From Hymenobacter volaticus (GTDB lineage: Bacteria; Bacteroidota; Bacteroidia; Cytophagales; Hymenobacteraceae), in NCBI RefSeq assembly GCF_022921055.1, contig NZ_CP095061.1:3201501-3265500 (forward strand): DNA of 64,000 nt, given 5' to 3'. This document shows, piece after piece, positions 26,152 through 35,263 of this stretch. The notes under the pieces are model-generated. The model searched no databases. It was not told where the DNA came from and saw only the letters and a program-made list of their open reading frames with translations. The position numbers were made by a program, and so were the translations under genes. Positions within the stretch are counted from its first letter, which is position 1; each line of letters starts with the position of its first letter.

Positions 26152-26541
26152 TCATTCTTCATCAGCTAGCATAACCAAACTTTCTGAATTCATGCAGTAG
26201 CGCAAGCCGCTTGGCTCTGGGCCGTCGGGAAACACGTGGCCGAGGTGGCCGTCGCAGACGTTGCAGAGGGCCTCGATTCGCTGCATTCCGAAGCTCTCAT
26301 CGTAGGCGTACTTGATGGCGTTTTTGGTGAGCGGCTGCGTGAAACTAGGCCAGCCTGATATGGCGTGATATTTCGCGGACGACGTAAATAATAGGCTTCC
26401 GCAGCCACGGCAGGCATATGTGCCGGGCTCGTAGGTGCGGCAATACGCATTGCGATACGGCGACTCGGTTCCTTTCTGGCGCAACACCCCAAACTGCGCG
26501 GGCGTCAGTGTTTGCTGCCATTCCGCCTCCGATTTCTCCAC
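26152..26541 (-). CDS. msrB: Peptide-methionine (R)-S-oxide reductase MsrB
   Basis: A 129-residue enzyme that reduces the R form of methionine sulfoxide in proteins. Seen: zinc-binding Cys pairs CRGC and CNVC, the substrate loop SGWPSF, HLGHVFPDGPEPSGLRYCMNSESL with the catalytic Cys in RYC. The usual KF-x-SGCGWPS is slightly altered (KYHAISGWPSF), so the Cys found there in some MsrBs is absent. There is no ATG near the expected start; a GTG at 26539-26541 fits VEKSEAEWQQTL. No signal peptide, so cytosolic. Divergent from the NIPSNAP gene. Confidence 0.93.
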   Translation of the reverse strand: MEKSEAEWQQTLTPAQFGVLRQKGTESPYRNAYCRTYEPGTYACRGCGSLLFTSSAKYHAISGWPSFTQPLTKNAIKYAYDESFGMQRIEALCNVCDGHLGHVFPDGPEPSGLRYCMNSESLVMLADEE

Positions 26542-26734
26542 GCGGCGCGGTGGCTCGGGTTGCTGTATTTGGCAAATTTCAAGATATCAATCCAGCGCAG
26601 CATCAACGCATATACTCAACAGTGACTGGGAAGTTTAGCTTTTCAGGTGTAGATAACTCTGCATCTTGCCTAGTGGGCATAGAATTTTTATTAGGTTTAG
26701 TGCGACTATTTCTTACCCCCACACTTTCTCCCAA

Positions 26735-27541
26735 ATGAAGCACTTGCTAGTATCTGAACGGCCACCCAAGACTGGTTTGCTTTTTTTTATCGTTTTGGCG
26801 CTGCTAACCTTACAGGTGACTGTAGCCGCCGCCGCTGACAAAGAACTCTACCAACTTCGAATCTATCATCTAAAGGACAAGCAGCAGGAAGAGCGCGTTG
26901 ACGCCTTTTTGAAGGATGCTTACCTGCCTGCTCTGCATAAGTTGGGCGTGCAGAAAGTCGGCGTTTTCAAGCCTATCGGCAACGATACGGCCGTTGACCG
27001 CCGGATTATGGTGCTTGTTCCTTTCAAGACGTTCAACCAACTCCTGAGCGTAACCGACCGCCTAGAGCAAGACAAAAGTTTCGAAAGCAACAGCCAATAC
27101 TGGACGGCCGCCTACAATAACCCGCCCTACGCACGCCTCGAAGTTGTTGAAATCCAGTCTATGTCGGATAAGCTTCAGTTGCAGGAACCAGCGCTGAAGG
27201 GTCCACGGGCAGAGCGGGTGTACGAGTTGCGCAGCTACGAAAGCCCCAACGAGAAGATCCACATCAATAAAGTGCAGATGTTCGTGCAAGGCAACGAAAT
27301 AGGCTTGTTCAAGCGCCTAGGGTTCAACGGGGTGTTCTACGGCCGGGTAATAGCGGGCAGCCACATGCCCAACCTGATGTACATGACCAGCTTCGAAAAC
27401 AAAGCCGACCGCGACGCGCACTGGAAAACCTTTGGCTCCGATCCGGAATGGAAAAAGCTTTCGGCCCTGCCAGAGTATCAGAACAACGTTTCCAGAAACC
27501 AGCAGACGTTTTTGTACCCCGTCGCGTACTCTGACTTTTAA
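26735..27541 (+). CDS. NIPSNAP-family secreted protein
   Basis: About 268 residues with a signal peptide (LLFFIVLALLTLQVTVAAAADKELY) and two NIPSNAP ferredoxin-like domains: YQLRIYHLKDKQQEERVDAFLKDAYLPAL and YELRSYESPNEKIHINKVQMFVQGNEIGLFKRLG. It ends with the family's WKTFGSDPEWKKLSALPEYQ. Members are small-molecule-binding or enzyme-like proteins of unknown function; in Bacteroidota they are exported. The start ATG 26735 was chosen because the signal peptide follows directly. The long hairpin downstream lies between it and the M3 peptidase gene. Confidence 0.85.
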   Translation: MKHLLVSERPPKTGLLFFIVLALLTLQVTVAAAADKELYQLRIYHLKDKQQEERVDAFLKDAYLPALHKLGVQKVGVFKPIGNDTAVDRRIMVLVPFKTFNQLLSVTDRLEQDKSFESNSQYWTAAYNNPPYARLEVVEIQSMSDKLQLQEPALKGPRAERVYELRSYESPNEKIHINKVQMFVQGNEIGLFKRLGFNGVFYGRVIAGSHMPNLMYMTSFENKADRDAHWKTFGSDPEWKKLSALPEYQNNVSRNQQTFLYPVAYSDF

Positions 27542-27561
27542 GCCTAGTTTTCCGAGGCAGT

Positions 27562-27658
27562 AGCAAGAAGCCTGCGCTTGGCGCATCGTTTGGCACGACT
27601 GAAACCGCATAGCGGCAACGGCTTCGTTCAACGATACGCCAAACGCAGGCTTCTTGCT
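27562..27658 (+). terminator. Long hairpin after the NIPSNAP gene
   Basis: Arms 27562-27590 and 27630-27658 pair over 29 bp with two G-U wobbles and a 39-nt loop. Same style as the hairpins at 6.7 and 7.6 kb. No T-tract. Confidence 0.6.
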
Positions 27659-27793
27659 CTTGGATAGTGCGGTTGTAGGGCGTAGGGAGCGGAAAGGCTG
27701 CGTAGCAAGGCGCTTGAATGGAACCCGCTGAAGCGAATTAGGCTTTGGTAGTACTTTCACGCTTGCACCATTGCCACAACCTGTTCTTTGCTC

Positions 27794-30019
27794 ATGTCCA
27801 ACCTTACTTTTTCTGGTGGGCGGCGGCTTACTTCTGCCCTGCTTGCCTTTAGTTTAGCTGCCTACGTGAACCCAACTCCTACTAGTGCCCAGACGGCGCC
27901 GGCAGTGGCTGCCGTCCGCCCCGACTCCAACCCCCTACTAGCGTCTTGGGCGGGCCCCTACGGGGGGTTTCCGGCTTTCGACAAAGTGCAGGTAGCCCAC
28001 TTCAAACCGGCGTTGGAAGCAGCTATGGCCGAAAACTTGAAGGAGATTCAAGCTATTGCCAGCAACGCACAAGCCCCAACGTTCGAGAACACCATTGCCG
28101 CGCTAGAACGGGCCGGCCACACGCTCGATCAGGTCCAGACGGTGTATGGCGTGTGGGCGGGCACCATGAGCAGCCCCGAAGTGCAGGCGGTACAGCGCGA
28201 AATGGCGCCCCGCATGGCGGCCTTCGGCGACCAAATCACGCAGAACGAACCGCTGTTCAAGCGCATTGAGGCCGTTTACAACTCGCCCGACAAAAAGAAG
28301 TTGACGCCCGAGCAGCAGCGCCTCACGTTTGTGTACTACAACAACTTCGTGCGGGCTGGGGCTAAGCTAGATGCCAAAGCCAAAACGCGCCTCTCGGAAA
28401 TCAACCAGCAGCTGGCGGGGCTGTTCACGCGCTTCAGCCAAAACGTGCTGGCCGACGAAACGGACTCCGTGATGGTGCTGAAAACGCCGGCCGACTTGGC
28501 CGGCCTGCCTACTTCGTTGCGCGATGATGCGGCCAATACGGCCACCGCGCGCAAGATTTCGGCGGTGGGTGTTATCACCAACACCCGCTCGTCCATCGAG
28601 CCGTTCTTGACCTACTCCGATCAGCGCAAGCTGCGCGAGAAGGCGTGGCGCATGTTCTACAACCGCGGCGACAACGGCGGCGCGCACGACAACAACGCCC
28701 TCATTACCGAGATTCTGCAGTTGCGAGCGGAGCGGGCCAAGCTGCTCGGCTACGCCACCCACGCCCACCTGCGCCTCGACAACACCATGGCCAAGACGCC
28801 GGAAAAAGCCATGGCCCTGATGGAAGAAGTGTGGGCGCCGGCCGTGGCCCGCGTGAAAGAAGAAGTGGCCGACATGCAGGCGCTAGCCAAAAAGGAAGGT
28901 GCCAACATCAAAATCGAGCCCTGGGACTACCGCTACTACTCCGAGAAGGTGCGCAAAGCCCGCTACGACCTCGACCAGAACGAGGTGAAGCAATATTTGC
29001 AGCTCGATAAAATGCGCGAAGGCATGTTTTGGGTGGCTGGCGAACTGTTCAACTTCACCTTCAGCCCCGTCACCGACGTGCCCGTGTATCATCCCGACGT
29101 GAAAGTGTGGGAGGTGAAAGACAAAACCTCGGGCAAGCACGTGGGCTTGTGGTACTTCGATCCCTACGCTCGGCCCGGCAAACGATCCGGCGCCTGGATG
29201 AACGCCTACCGTAAGCAGGAGCGCATGAACGGCGAGGTAAACACCATCGTGTCCAACAACTCCAACTTCGTGAAGGGCAAGGACGGTGCGCCCACCCTCA
29301 TTTCCTGGACCGACGCCACCACGTTGTTCCACGAGTTCGGCCACGCCTTGCACGGCCTCTCGTCCAACGTAACCTACCCGACCCTGTCGGGCACAAGCGT
29401 AGTGCGCGACTACGTGGAATTCCCGTCGCAGGTGCTGGAAAACTGGCTGCCTACGCCGCAGGTGCTTCAGCGCTTCGCCGTGCATTACCAGACCGGCAAG
29501 CCCATTCCGCAGGCCTTGGTTGATAGGATTGAAAAGGCCTCGACCTTCAACCAGGGCTTCGAAACCACCGAGTTTTTGGCCAGCGCCCTCATCGATATGA
29601 AGCTGCACTTGGCCGGCGACCAGAAGATTGATGCCGATAAGTTCGAGCGCGAAACGCTGGCGCAGTTGGGTATGCCGAGCGAGATTGTGATGCGCCACCG
29701 CACGCCGCAGTTCTCGCACGTATTTTCCTCGGATGGGTACTCGGCCGGTTACTACAGCTACCTCTGGTCGGTGGTACTAGCCTCTGATGCATACGGCGCC
29801 TTCACAGAAGCCGGTGGCCCCTACGACAAAGCCGTGGGCCAGCGCCTGACCAAGTACATCTTCTCGGTCGGTAACACTGTGGACCCTGCCGATGCCTACC
29901 GCTCCTTCCGCGGCCGCGACCCGAAAATTGATGCCTTGATGCGAGAGCGTGGCTTCCCATTGAAAGGCGCAAAAGCCAGCCCACCGGCAACCAAAAAACC
30001 AGCTACTAAGAAGAGCTAG
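27794..30019 (+). CDS. M3-family zinc metallopeptidase (Dcp-like)
   Basis: About 741 residues. M3 peptidases cut short peptides; Dcp removes C-terminal dipeptides. The N-terminus has a signal peptide ending PTPTSAQ, so the enzyme is periplasmic. The zinc motif FHEFGHALHG (HExxH) is near residue 515, with the third ligand Glu in YVEFPSQVLENW. The N-terminal helical lid shows PTFENTIAALERAGHTL, which is typical of M3. The C-terminus ends in an unusual Lys/Ala/Pro-rich tail (KASPPATKKPATKKS). ATG 27794 was preferred to the TTG two codons upstream. An intrinsic terminator follows at 30075. Confidence 0.92.
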   Translation: MSNLTFSGGRRLTSALLAFSLAAYVNPTPTSAQTAPAVAAVRPDSNPLLASWAGPYGGFPAFDKVQVAHFKPALEAAMAENLKEIQAIASNAQAPTFENTIAALERAGHTLDQVQTVYGVWAGTMSSPEVQAVQREMAPRMAAFGDQITQNEPLFKRIEAVYNSPDKKKLTPEQQRLTFVYYNNFVRAGAKLDAKAKTRLSEINQQLAGLFTRFSQNVLADETDSVMVLKTPADLAGLPTSLRDDAANTATARKISAVGVITNTRSSIEPFLTYSDQRKLREKAWRMFYNRGDNGGAHDNNALITEILQLRAERAKLLGYATHAHLRLDNTMAKTPEKAMALMEEVWAPAVARVKEEVADMQALAKKEGANIKIEPWDYRYYSEKVRKARYDLDQNEVKQYLQLDKMREGMFWVAGELFNFTFSPVTDVPVYHPDVKVWEVKDKTSGKHVGLWYFDPYARPGKRSGAWMNAYRKQERMNGEVNTIVSNNSNFVKGKDGAPTLISWTDATTLFHEFGHALHGLSSNVTYPTLSGTSVVRDYVEFPSQVLENWLPTPQVLQRFAVHYQTGKPIPQALVDRIEKASTFNQGFETTEFLASALIDMKLHLAGDQKIDADKFERETLAQLGMPSEIVMRHRTPQFSHVFSSDGYSAGYYSYLWSVVLASDAYGAFTEAGGPYDKAVGQRLTKYIFSVGNTVDPADAYRSFRGRDPKIDALMRERGFPLKGAKASPPATKKPATKKS

Positions 30020-30074
30020 CACATTCGCACACGGCTTTCCTTATTCTAAGGAAAGCCACTTATAATTAGCAAGT

Positions 30075-30107
30075 AAAAGCCCTGACTGATGCAGTCAGGG
30101 CTTTTTT
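30075..30107 (+). terminator. Intrinsic terminator of the M3 peptidase gene
   Basis: 12-bp stem (30075-30086 with 30094-30105), 7-nt loop, six-T run. Confidence 0.85.
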
Positions 30108-30148
30108 GGTTATAACAGCTTCTCGTTTTAGAGCTTTGAATATACGCA

Positions 30149-30264
30149 CCCACCAGAACGTCATGCTGAGCGCAGCCAAAGCATCTCGCGTGCTGACGTT
30201 GTAACGCTAACTCAACGATTCAAGCGAGATGCTTCGACTCCGCTCAGCATGACGTTCTAGTGGG
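30149..30264. repeat. Dispersed inverted repeat, locus C
   Basis: Arms 30149-30190 and 30224-30264 pair almost throughout, about 40 bp including flanks (CCCACCAGAACG left, CGTTCTAGTGGG right) that are not shared with the other loci. Core as in loci A, B and D. Confidence 0.85.
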
Positions 30265-30406
30265 TCAGGTAGTGGATACTTCTACAAGTTGCTGTGTGAA
30301 ATTACAGCACTTCCTATATGGACCTTCGTTTGTCAACTAGTCTAATTAGCTAAATCTAGACAACTGGCTAATCAGGATAGTTACCTACCTTTCGGGACTG
30401 CAACTT

Positions 30407-33400
30407 ATGTGTATGTTGAAATCAACGGAAACCCTGCCTCTGCCCGACGACGACCTACATCCGCATCAGTATTTTCTTGCGGGAGCTACGATTTCTACGC
30501 TCAGTAGCACAGACGTTGCCGGGCATTATCCGGCGCTGTTCCTAGCCGATACGCAGACATTGACAGCAGTGCAACCTGAGAGCATAACGCTGAATTTTGG
30601 CTCGTTTTCCAGTTCGGTGCCTCCTGCTGGTCAGCAGAAGTTTCCGAGTGTGATTATAGAGCAACAAGCTGAGGGGCTGTTGCTTTCCTGCGCTTGCACT
30701 GCTCCGAAAACCACCTTGTGCGAGCATCAGGCACAGGTGCTACTCAGTGTGTTGCGCCGCAAAGAGTTGCGCGTGTTCTTTGACCCCGTGCAGCGGCGCG
30801 CCCTCCTACTGGCCACTGCCCGCGACTATGGCTTGGAAAACGCCGCCGACCTCGATGAGCACTTTCAATTGACGTACGTGCGGCCATCGGTGGTGGTAAG
30901 CCCGCGGCAGGCAGGGCTTTACCCTATCACGGCGGCTACCAAGCAGGAACTGGTGGGGCAGTTGCAGCCCCAAAAACGCAGTGGCATCCCCGAGCCGGTT
31001 CATACGCAGCGGTTTGTGGTGTTCGGCAAGCACAAGTACTACGGTCACCTCACCATTCAGCTAGCGGAAGCGGCCCTCACCTCGGCCGGCAAAGTCAAGA
31101 ATCCGGTGACCGTGCTCAACCCGCTGGACGGCATTTGGAAAACCACCGACGCAGCCGAACTAAAGTTTTTCACCGGCCTTGCGCGCTTCCAGAACAACTA
31201 CGACGACACGCGCTCCACAGCAGCCATCGAGGCATTGCAAGCCGTGCTACACAACCCAACGGGCCTTCCCATCTTCGGCCACAACCCAACCGTATCCGAC
31301 AAGCTCACGGCCCCGTCGCTCACGCGCCTGCGGGTGCGCAGCGTGCCCGCCGATTTGCGTTTGGCGGTGAACTTGAAAGGTGAGTTTTACGAAATGGCGG
31401 GCCTGTTGGTGCTGGAAGGCCAGCCCGTAGACTTGAAGACGCTAGCCGTGCGCTACGAATATTTCGTGGCGGTGCAGGACGTACTCTACCTGATTGAAGA
31501 CCCGGATGTGTGGCGCGCTATCGAGTTCTTCACCAAGCGTAACAACACGCTGCTGATTCACCAAAGCAAATTCGCGGAGTTTCAATTGGACGTGTTGGCC
31601 AACTTAGAGGACCGCCTGCACATCAGCTACTCCTACGCGCGGCCCGCTACGCCCCAACAGGTGGTGTCCTACGGCTTCGACCGAGCGCCGGAAAAGCTGT
31701 TGTACCTCTCCGATGCCGGGGCGCACGTGGAAGTGCTGCCCGTGATGCGCTACGGCACCAAGGAAGTGTCCATTCTGTCGCGCAAGCAGCTTTTAGCGGT
31801 TGATGAGGTGGGCAAACCGTTTGTCTTGGAACGCGACGACGTGGCGGAACAGCTCTTTGCCAACACCCTGCTGCGCCACTACCCCGACTTTCAGGAGCAG
31901 TTGCAGTTTGACTCGCTATACGTACCCAAAAGCCTGTTTTTGGAAGAAGAATGGTTTCTGAACGCCTTCGAGGATTGGCAGAACGAGCACATTGAAATTC
32001 TTGGCTTCAACCAGCTCAAGAAAAACGACCTCAACCCGAATCGGGCGCACATTTCGGTGCGCGTAACCGGCGAAACCAACTGGTTCGACACGCAGCTCCG
32101 AGTCCGCTTCGGCAAGCAAAAAGCGTCCCTCAAGCAACTGCACCAAGCCGTCCGCAACAAAAGCCACTACGTCCGCCTCGACGACGGTACCCGCGGCATC
32201 TTGCCCCAAGAATGGGTCGAGAAGTTTGCGCACTACTTCGCGGCCGGCCATGTTGTGGATGACCATATCCGGACGCCAAGCATCAATTTCTCGGCTATTC
32301 AAGAACTCTACGACCCCGAAGCCCTAGCGGCCGAAGCGCAGGCGCAGCTAGCCACCTACCAAAACGCAGTGGTTGACTTTGCTGCCATCGAACCCGTGGC
32401 GGTACCGCCCGGCTTGCAGGCTACCATGCGCGAGTATCAGCGGCAGGGCCTGAACTGGCTGAACTTCCTGGACACATTCAACTTCGGTGGCTGCCTCGCC
32501 GACGACATGGGCCTCGGCAAAACCCTGCAAGTACTAGCCTTCATTCTGCTTCAACGCGCTAAGGGCCGCACGGCCGCCAATCTGGTCGTCGTCCCAACTT
32601 CATTGGTATTCAACTGGCAAGCCGAGGTGAAGAAGTTCGCCCCTACGTTGCGTGTGCACGTGCTACACGGCACCGCCCGCAGTGTCAGCACCAAGGATTT
32701 CGATGCCTTCGACATTGTGTTGACCACCTACAACACGATGGTTTCCGACATCCGGCAGCTCAAGGAATACACCTTCAATTACGTGTTTCTGGACGAATCA
32801 CAGGCCATCAAAAACCCGGAGTCGCAGCGCTACAAGGCGGCTTGTTTGCTGCAAGCCCGTAACCGAGTGGTGCTCACGGGCACGCCTGTTGAGAACAACA
32901 CGTTTGACTTGTATGGGCAGCTTTCCTTCGCTTGTCCTGGCCTATTAGGTAGCAAGCAGCACTTCAACGACATTTTCGGGAGCCCCATCGACAAGTTCAA
33001 GGACGACAAAAAGGCGCGGGCGCTGCAACGCAAAATCAGTCCCTTCGTGCTGCGCCGCACCAAAGCCCAAGTGGCCCGCGAGCTGCCTGATAAAACCGAG
33101 ATGGTGCTCTACTGCGAAATGGGCGCCGAGCAGCGCCGGGTATACGAAGCCTGCAAAAAGGAATACCACGACATGCTGCTCGGTATTCAGGAAGAAACGC
33201 CCCGCAAAAGCAACATGCACATCCTACAGGGCCTGACCAAGCTGCGTCAGATCTGCAACTCCCCCGCCCTGCTCCCCGACGAGGAAAGCTACGGTCAGCA
33301 GTCCGCCAAGCTGGATGCTTTGCTGGAAGAAATCCGCAACAAGGCTCCACAGCATAAAATCCTGGTGTTCTCGCAGTTCGTGACCATGCTCGACCTGATC

Positions 33401-33805
33401 AAGCAGGAGCTCGAAATGCACCATATTCCTTTCGAGTACCTAACCGGCCAAACAAAAAACCGCGCCGCAACCGTCAACAACTTCCAGCAAAACGAAGCTG
33501 TGCGCGTGTTCCTCGTGAGTTTGAAAGCGGGTGGCACCGGCCTCAACCTCACCGAAGCCGACTACGTCTACCTCGTGGACCCGTGGTGGAACCCGGCCGT
33601 AGAAAACCAGGCCATCGACCGTAGTCACCGCATCGGCCAGGACAAAAAGGTGGTAGCCGTCCGCCTTATCTGCCCCGATACCATCGAGGAGAAAATCATG
33701 AAGATGCAGGAAGCGAAGCGCGAGCTAGCCGACGGCCTCATCAAAACCGATACCGGCTTCATCAAGTCCCTAACGCAGCAGGAATTGCTGGACTTGTTTA
33801 GTTAG
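30407..33805 (+). CDS. SNF2-family DEAD/DEAH helicase with SWIM-like zinc finger
   Basis: About 1132 residues, a common Bacteroidota Swi2/Snf2 ATPase that translocates on duplex DNA. The N-terminal region has a SWIM-like pattern (SCACTAPKTTLCEHQ; CxC...CxH, near residue 100). The ATPase core: Walker A DDMGLGKT near 700, a DESQ box (YVFLDESQAIKN), then LTGTPVENN, and in the second lobe FSQFVTMLDLIKQELE, SLKAGGTGLNL and DPWWNPAVENQAIDRSHRIGQ. Full length and intact. Its cellular role is unknown; it could act in transcription or DNA repair. An ATG at 30413 is an alternative start. No partner gene adjoins. Confidence 0.93.
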   Translation: MCMLKSTETLPLPDDDLHPHQYFLAGATISTLSSTDVAGHYPALFLADTQTLTAVQPESITLNFGSFSSSVPPAGQQKFPSVIIEQQAEGLLLSCACTAPKTTLCEHQAQVLLSVLRRKELRVFFDPVQRRALLLATARDYGLENAADLDEHFQLTYVRPSVVVSPRQAGLYPITAATKQELVGQLQPQKRSGIPEPVHTQRFVVFGKHKYYGHLTIQLAEAALTSAGKVKNPVTVLNPLDGIWKTTDAAELKFFTGLARFQNNYDDTRSTAAIEALQAVLHNPTGLPIFGHNPTVSDKLTAPSLTRLRVRSVPADLRLAVNLKGEFYEMAGLLVLEGQPVDLKTLAVRYEYFVAVQDVLYLIEDPDVWRAIEFFTKRNNTLLIHQSKFAEFQLDVLANLEDRLHISYSYARPATPQQVVSYGFDRAPEKLLYLSDAGAHVEVLPVMRYGTKEVSILSRKQLLAVDEVGKPFVLERDDVAEQLFANTLLRHYPDFQEQLQFDSLYVPKSLFLEEEWFLNAFEDWQNEHIEILGFNQLKKNDLNPNRAHISVRVTGETNWFDTQLRVRFGKQKASLKQLHQAVRNKSHYVRLDDGTRGILPQEWVEKFAHYFAAGHVVDDHIRTPSINFSAIQELYDPEALAAEAQAQLATYQNAVVDFAAIEPVAVPPGLQATMREYQRQGLNWLNFLDTFNFGGCLADDMGLGKTLQVLAFILLQRAKGRTAANLVVVPTSLVFNWQAEVKKFAPTLRVHVLHGTARSVSTKDFDAFDIVLTTYNTMVSDIRQLKEYTFNYVFLDESQAIKNPESQRYKAACLLQARNRVVLTGTPVENNTFDLYGQLSFACPGLLGSKQHFNDIFGSPIDKFKDDKKARALQRKISPFVLRRTKAQVARELPDKTEMVLYCEMGAEQRRVYEACKKEYHDMLLGIQEETPRKSNMHILQGLTKLRQICNSPALLPDEESYGQQSAKLDALLEEIRNKAPQHKILVFSQFVTMLDLIKQELEMHHIPFEYLTGQTKNRAATVNNFQQNEAVRVFLVSLKAGGTGLNLTEADYVYLVDPWWNPAVENQAIDRSHRIGQDKKVVAVRLICPDTIEEKIMKMQEAKRELADGLIKTDTGFIKSLTQQELLDLFS

Positions 33806-33880
33806 CCTGTGCTCAGCCAGCTATGTTCATCTGGCAGCCGCATGCAGAAGTAGCCCCTATACTGCCGTTTTTATAGTGCT

Positions 33881-33991
33881 GTCTGCCGTCATGCTGAGCG
33901 CAGCCGAAGCATCTCGCGAGTGTGGTAAAATTAATGGCACCACAACCTCAGCACGCGAGATGCTTCGGCTGCGCTCAGCATGACGGTAGAC
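33881..33991. repeat. Dispersed inverted repeat, locus D
   Basis: Arms 33881-33918 and 33954-33991 pair over about 38 bp with one or two mismatches, flanks again included (GTCTGCC with GGTAGAC). A further degraded half-copy follows near 34012-34040. Confidence 0.85.
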
Positions 33992-34154
33992 AGATTGGGT
34001 AATGTTAGCACGTCAGATGCATATGCAAGGTCAGCATGACGTTCGGATTGTAGTGTCAACCTCAATGGGTTCAGCCTGATGATTTCTTAGGCTAGGCAGG
34101 CACCATACAGAACATTGAGGTTGAGACGCTGTTGATTTTCTTACTTGCAGAACT

Positions 34155-35060
34155 ATGAAATCCACTGAATCAGTAGAGCGTTTTTATCAGGTCCAGGGCC
34201 GCCCCGAGGCAAGCTTGGTTCGGCAACACGAAGCCATTAAGTCCGGGCACTTCAAGGTCTACGATATCGAGCAGTTCTGTACGACGGATCTGACCTACAA
34301 CCGTCGGGACTTCTACAAGATATCGTTGCTGACGGGCGTCTACCAATTCAACTACGCCGACCGGGGCGTGCGAATTGATCGGCCGGCGCTGATCTTTTCC
34401 AATCCGATGGTACCTTATTCGTGCGAAGTGGTATCGGAGGCGCAAACTGGCTACCTGTGCCTGTTTACCGAAGATTTTCTGGTTATCAACGACCGAACCA
34501 CCAGTTTGCAGGACTCGCCGCTATTCAAAATCGGCAACGACCCCATCTTTTTCCCCAACGAGGCGCAGTATGCCGTGTTGCAGCAACTGTTTCAGCAGAT
34601 GCTAGCCGAGCAAAATTCCACGTATTCCTACAAACAAGACCTGCTGCGCAACTACGTGAACCTCGTCATTCATGAGGCGCTGAAGATGCAGCCCCAGGCG
34701 CCTTATTATCCGCACCACGATGCCTCCAGCCGTATTGCCACGCTGTTCGCGGAACTGCTGGAACGCCAGTTTCCGGTTGACTCGCCCAACTATACGCTGA
34801 AGCTGCGGACTGCCAGCGATTTTGCCGCTTGCCTCTCCGTACACGTTAACCACCTCAACCGCGCCGTACGCAAGCTAACCGGCAAAACCACGACGGTGCA
34901 TATTGCCGAGCGCATCATTAGCGAAGCCAAAGCCTTGTTGCAGCACACCGACTGGAGCGTTTCTGAAATTGCTTACAGCCTAGGCTTCGAGTACCCCACC
35001 TATTTCAACAACTTCTTTAAGAAACATACGGGGCTGGCACCTTCAGACCTACGCGCTTAA
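34155..35060 (+). CDS. AraC-family transcriptional regulator
   Basis: 301 residues. The N-terminal cupin-like ligand domain (FNYADRGVRIDRPALIFSNPMVPYSCEVVS) is followed by a C-terminal pair of helix-turn-helices: FAACLSVHVNHLNRAVRKLTGKTTTVHIAERI and the AraC signature DWSVSEIAYSLGFEYPTYFNNFFKKHTGLAPS. It probably responds to a small molecule. The SDR gene begins 203 bp downstream in the same direction. Regulators of this type often control a neighbouring dehydrogenase, so the SDR gene is a plausible target. Confidence 0.92.
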   Translation: MKSTESVERFYQVQGRPEASLVRQHEAIKSGHFKVYDIEQFCTTDLTYNRRDFYKISLLTGVYQFNYADRGVRIDRPALIFSNPMVPYSCEVVSEAQTGYLCLFTEDFLVINDRTTSLQDSPLFKIGNDPIFFPNEAQYAVLQQLFQQMLAEQNSTYSYKQDLLRNYVNLVIHEALKMQPQAPYYPHHDASSRIATLFAELLERQFPVDSPNYTLKLRTASDFAACLSVHVNHLNRAVRKLTGKTTTVHIAERIISEAKALLQHTDWSVSEIAYSLGFEYPTYFNNFFKKHTGLAPSDLRA

Positions 35061-35263
35061 GTAAGGAGATTAGCGAGAAGTTGATAACCAAGGCAAGGCA
35101 CCGATTTTTACTTGTGATCTGCGGAGCGTGGAGCAATCGATAAAGAGAGGCACCCATGTTTGAATAGCTTAAGGAATAGCTTGAAATCCGTATGTATCGG
35201 GGGTGTGGGCGGCAGACCTTTGCATTGCTTTGCATAACGCAAGCAGTACAATAACTTCCTTCT

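Noticed and set aside
28883..29719. A 278-codon minus-strand frame inside the M3 peptidase gene
   Set aside because: It lies entirely within a clearly coding, family-matched gene and has shadow-like composition.
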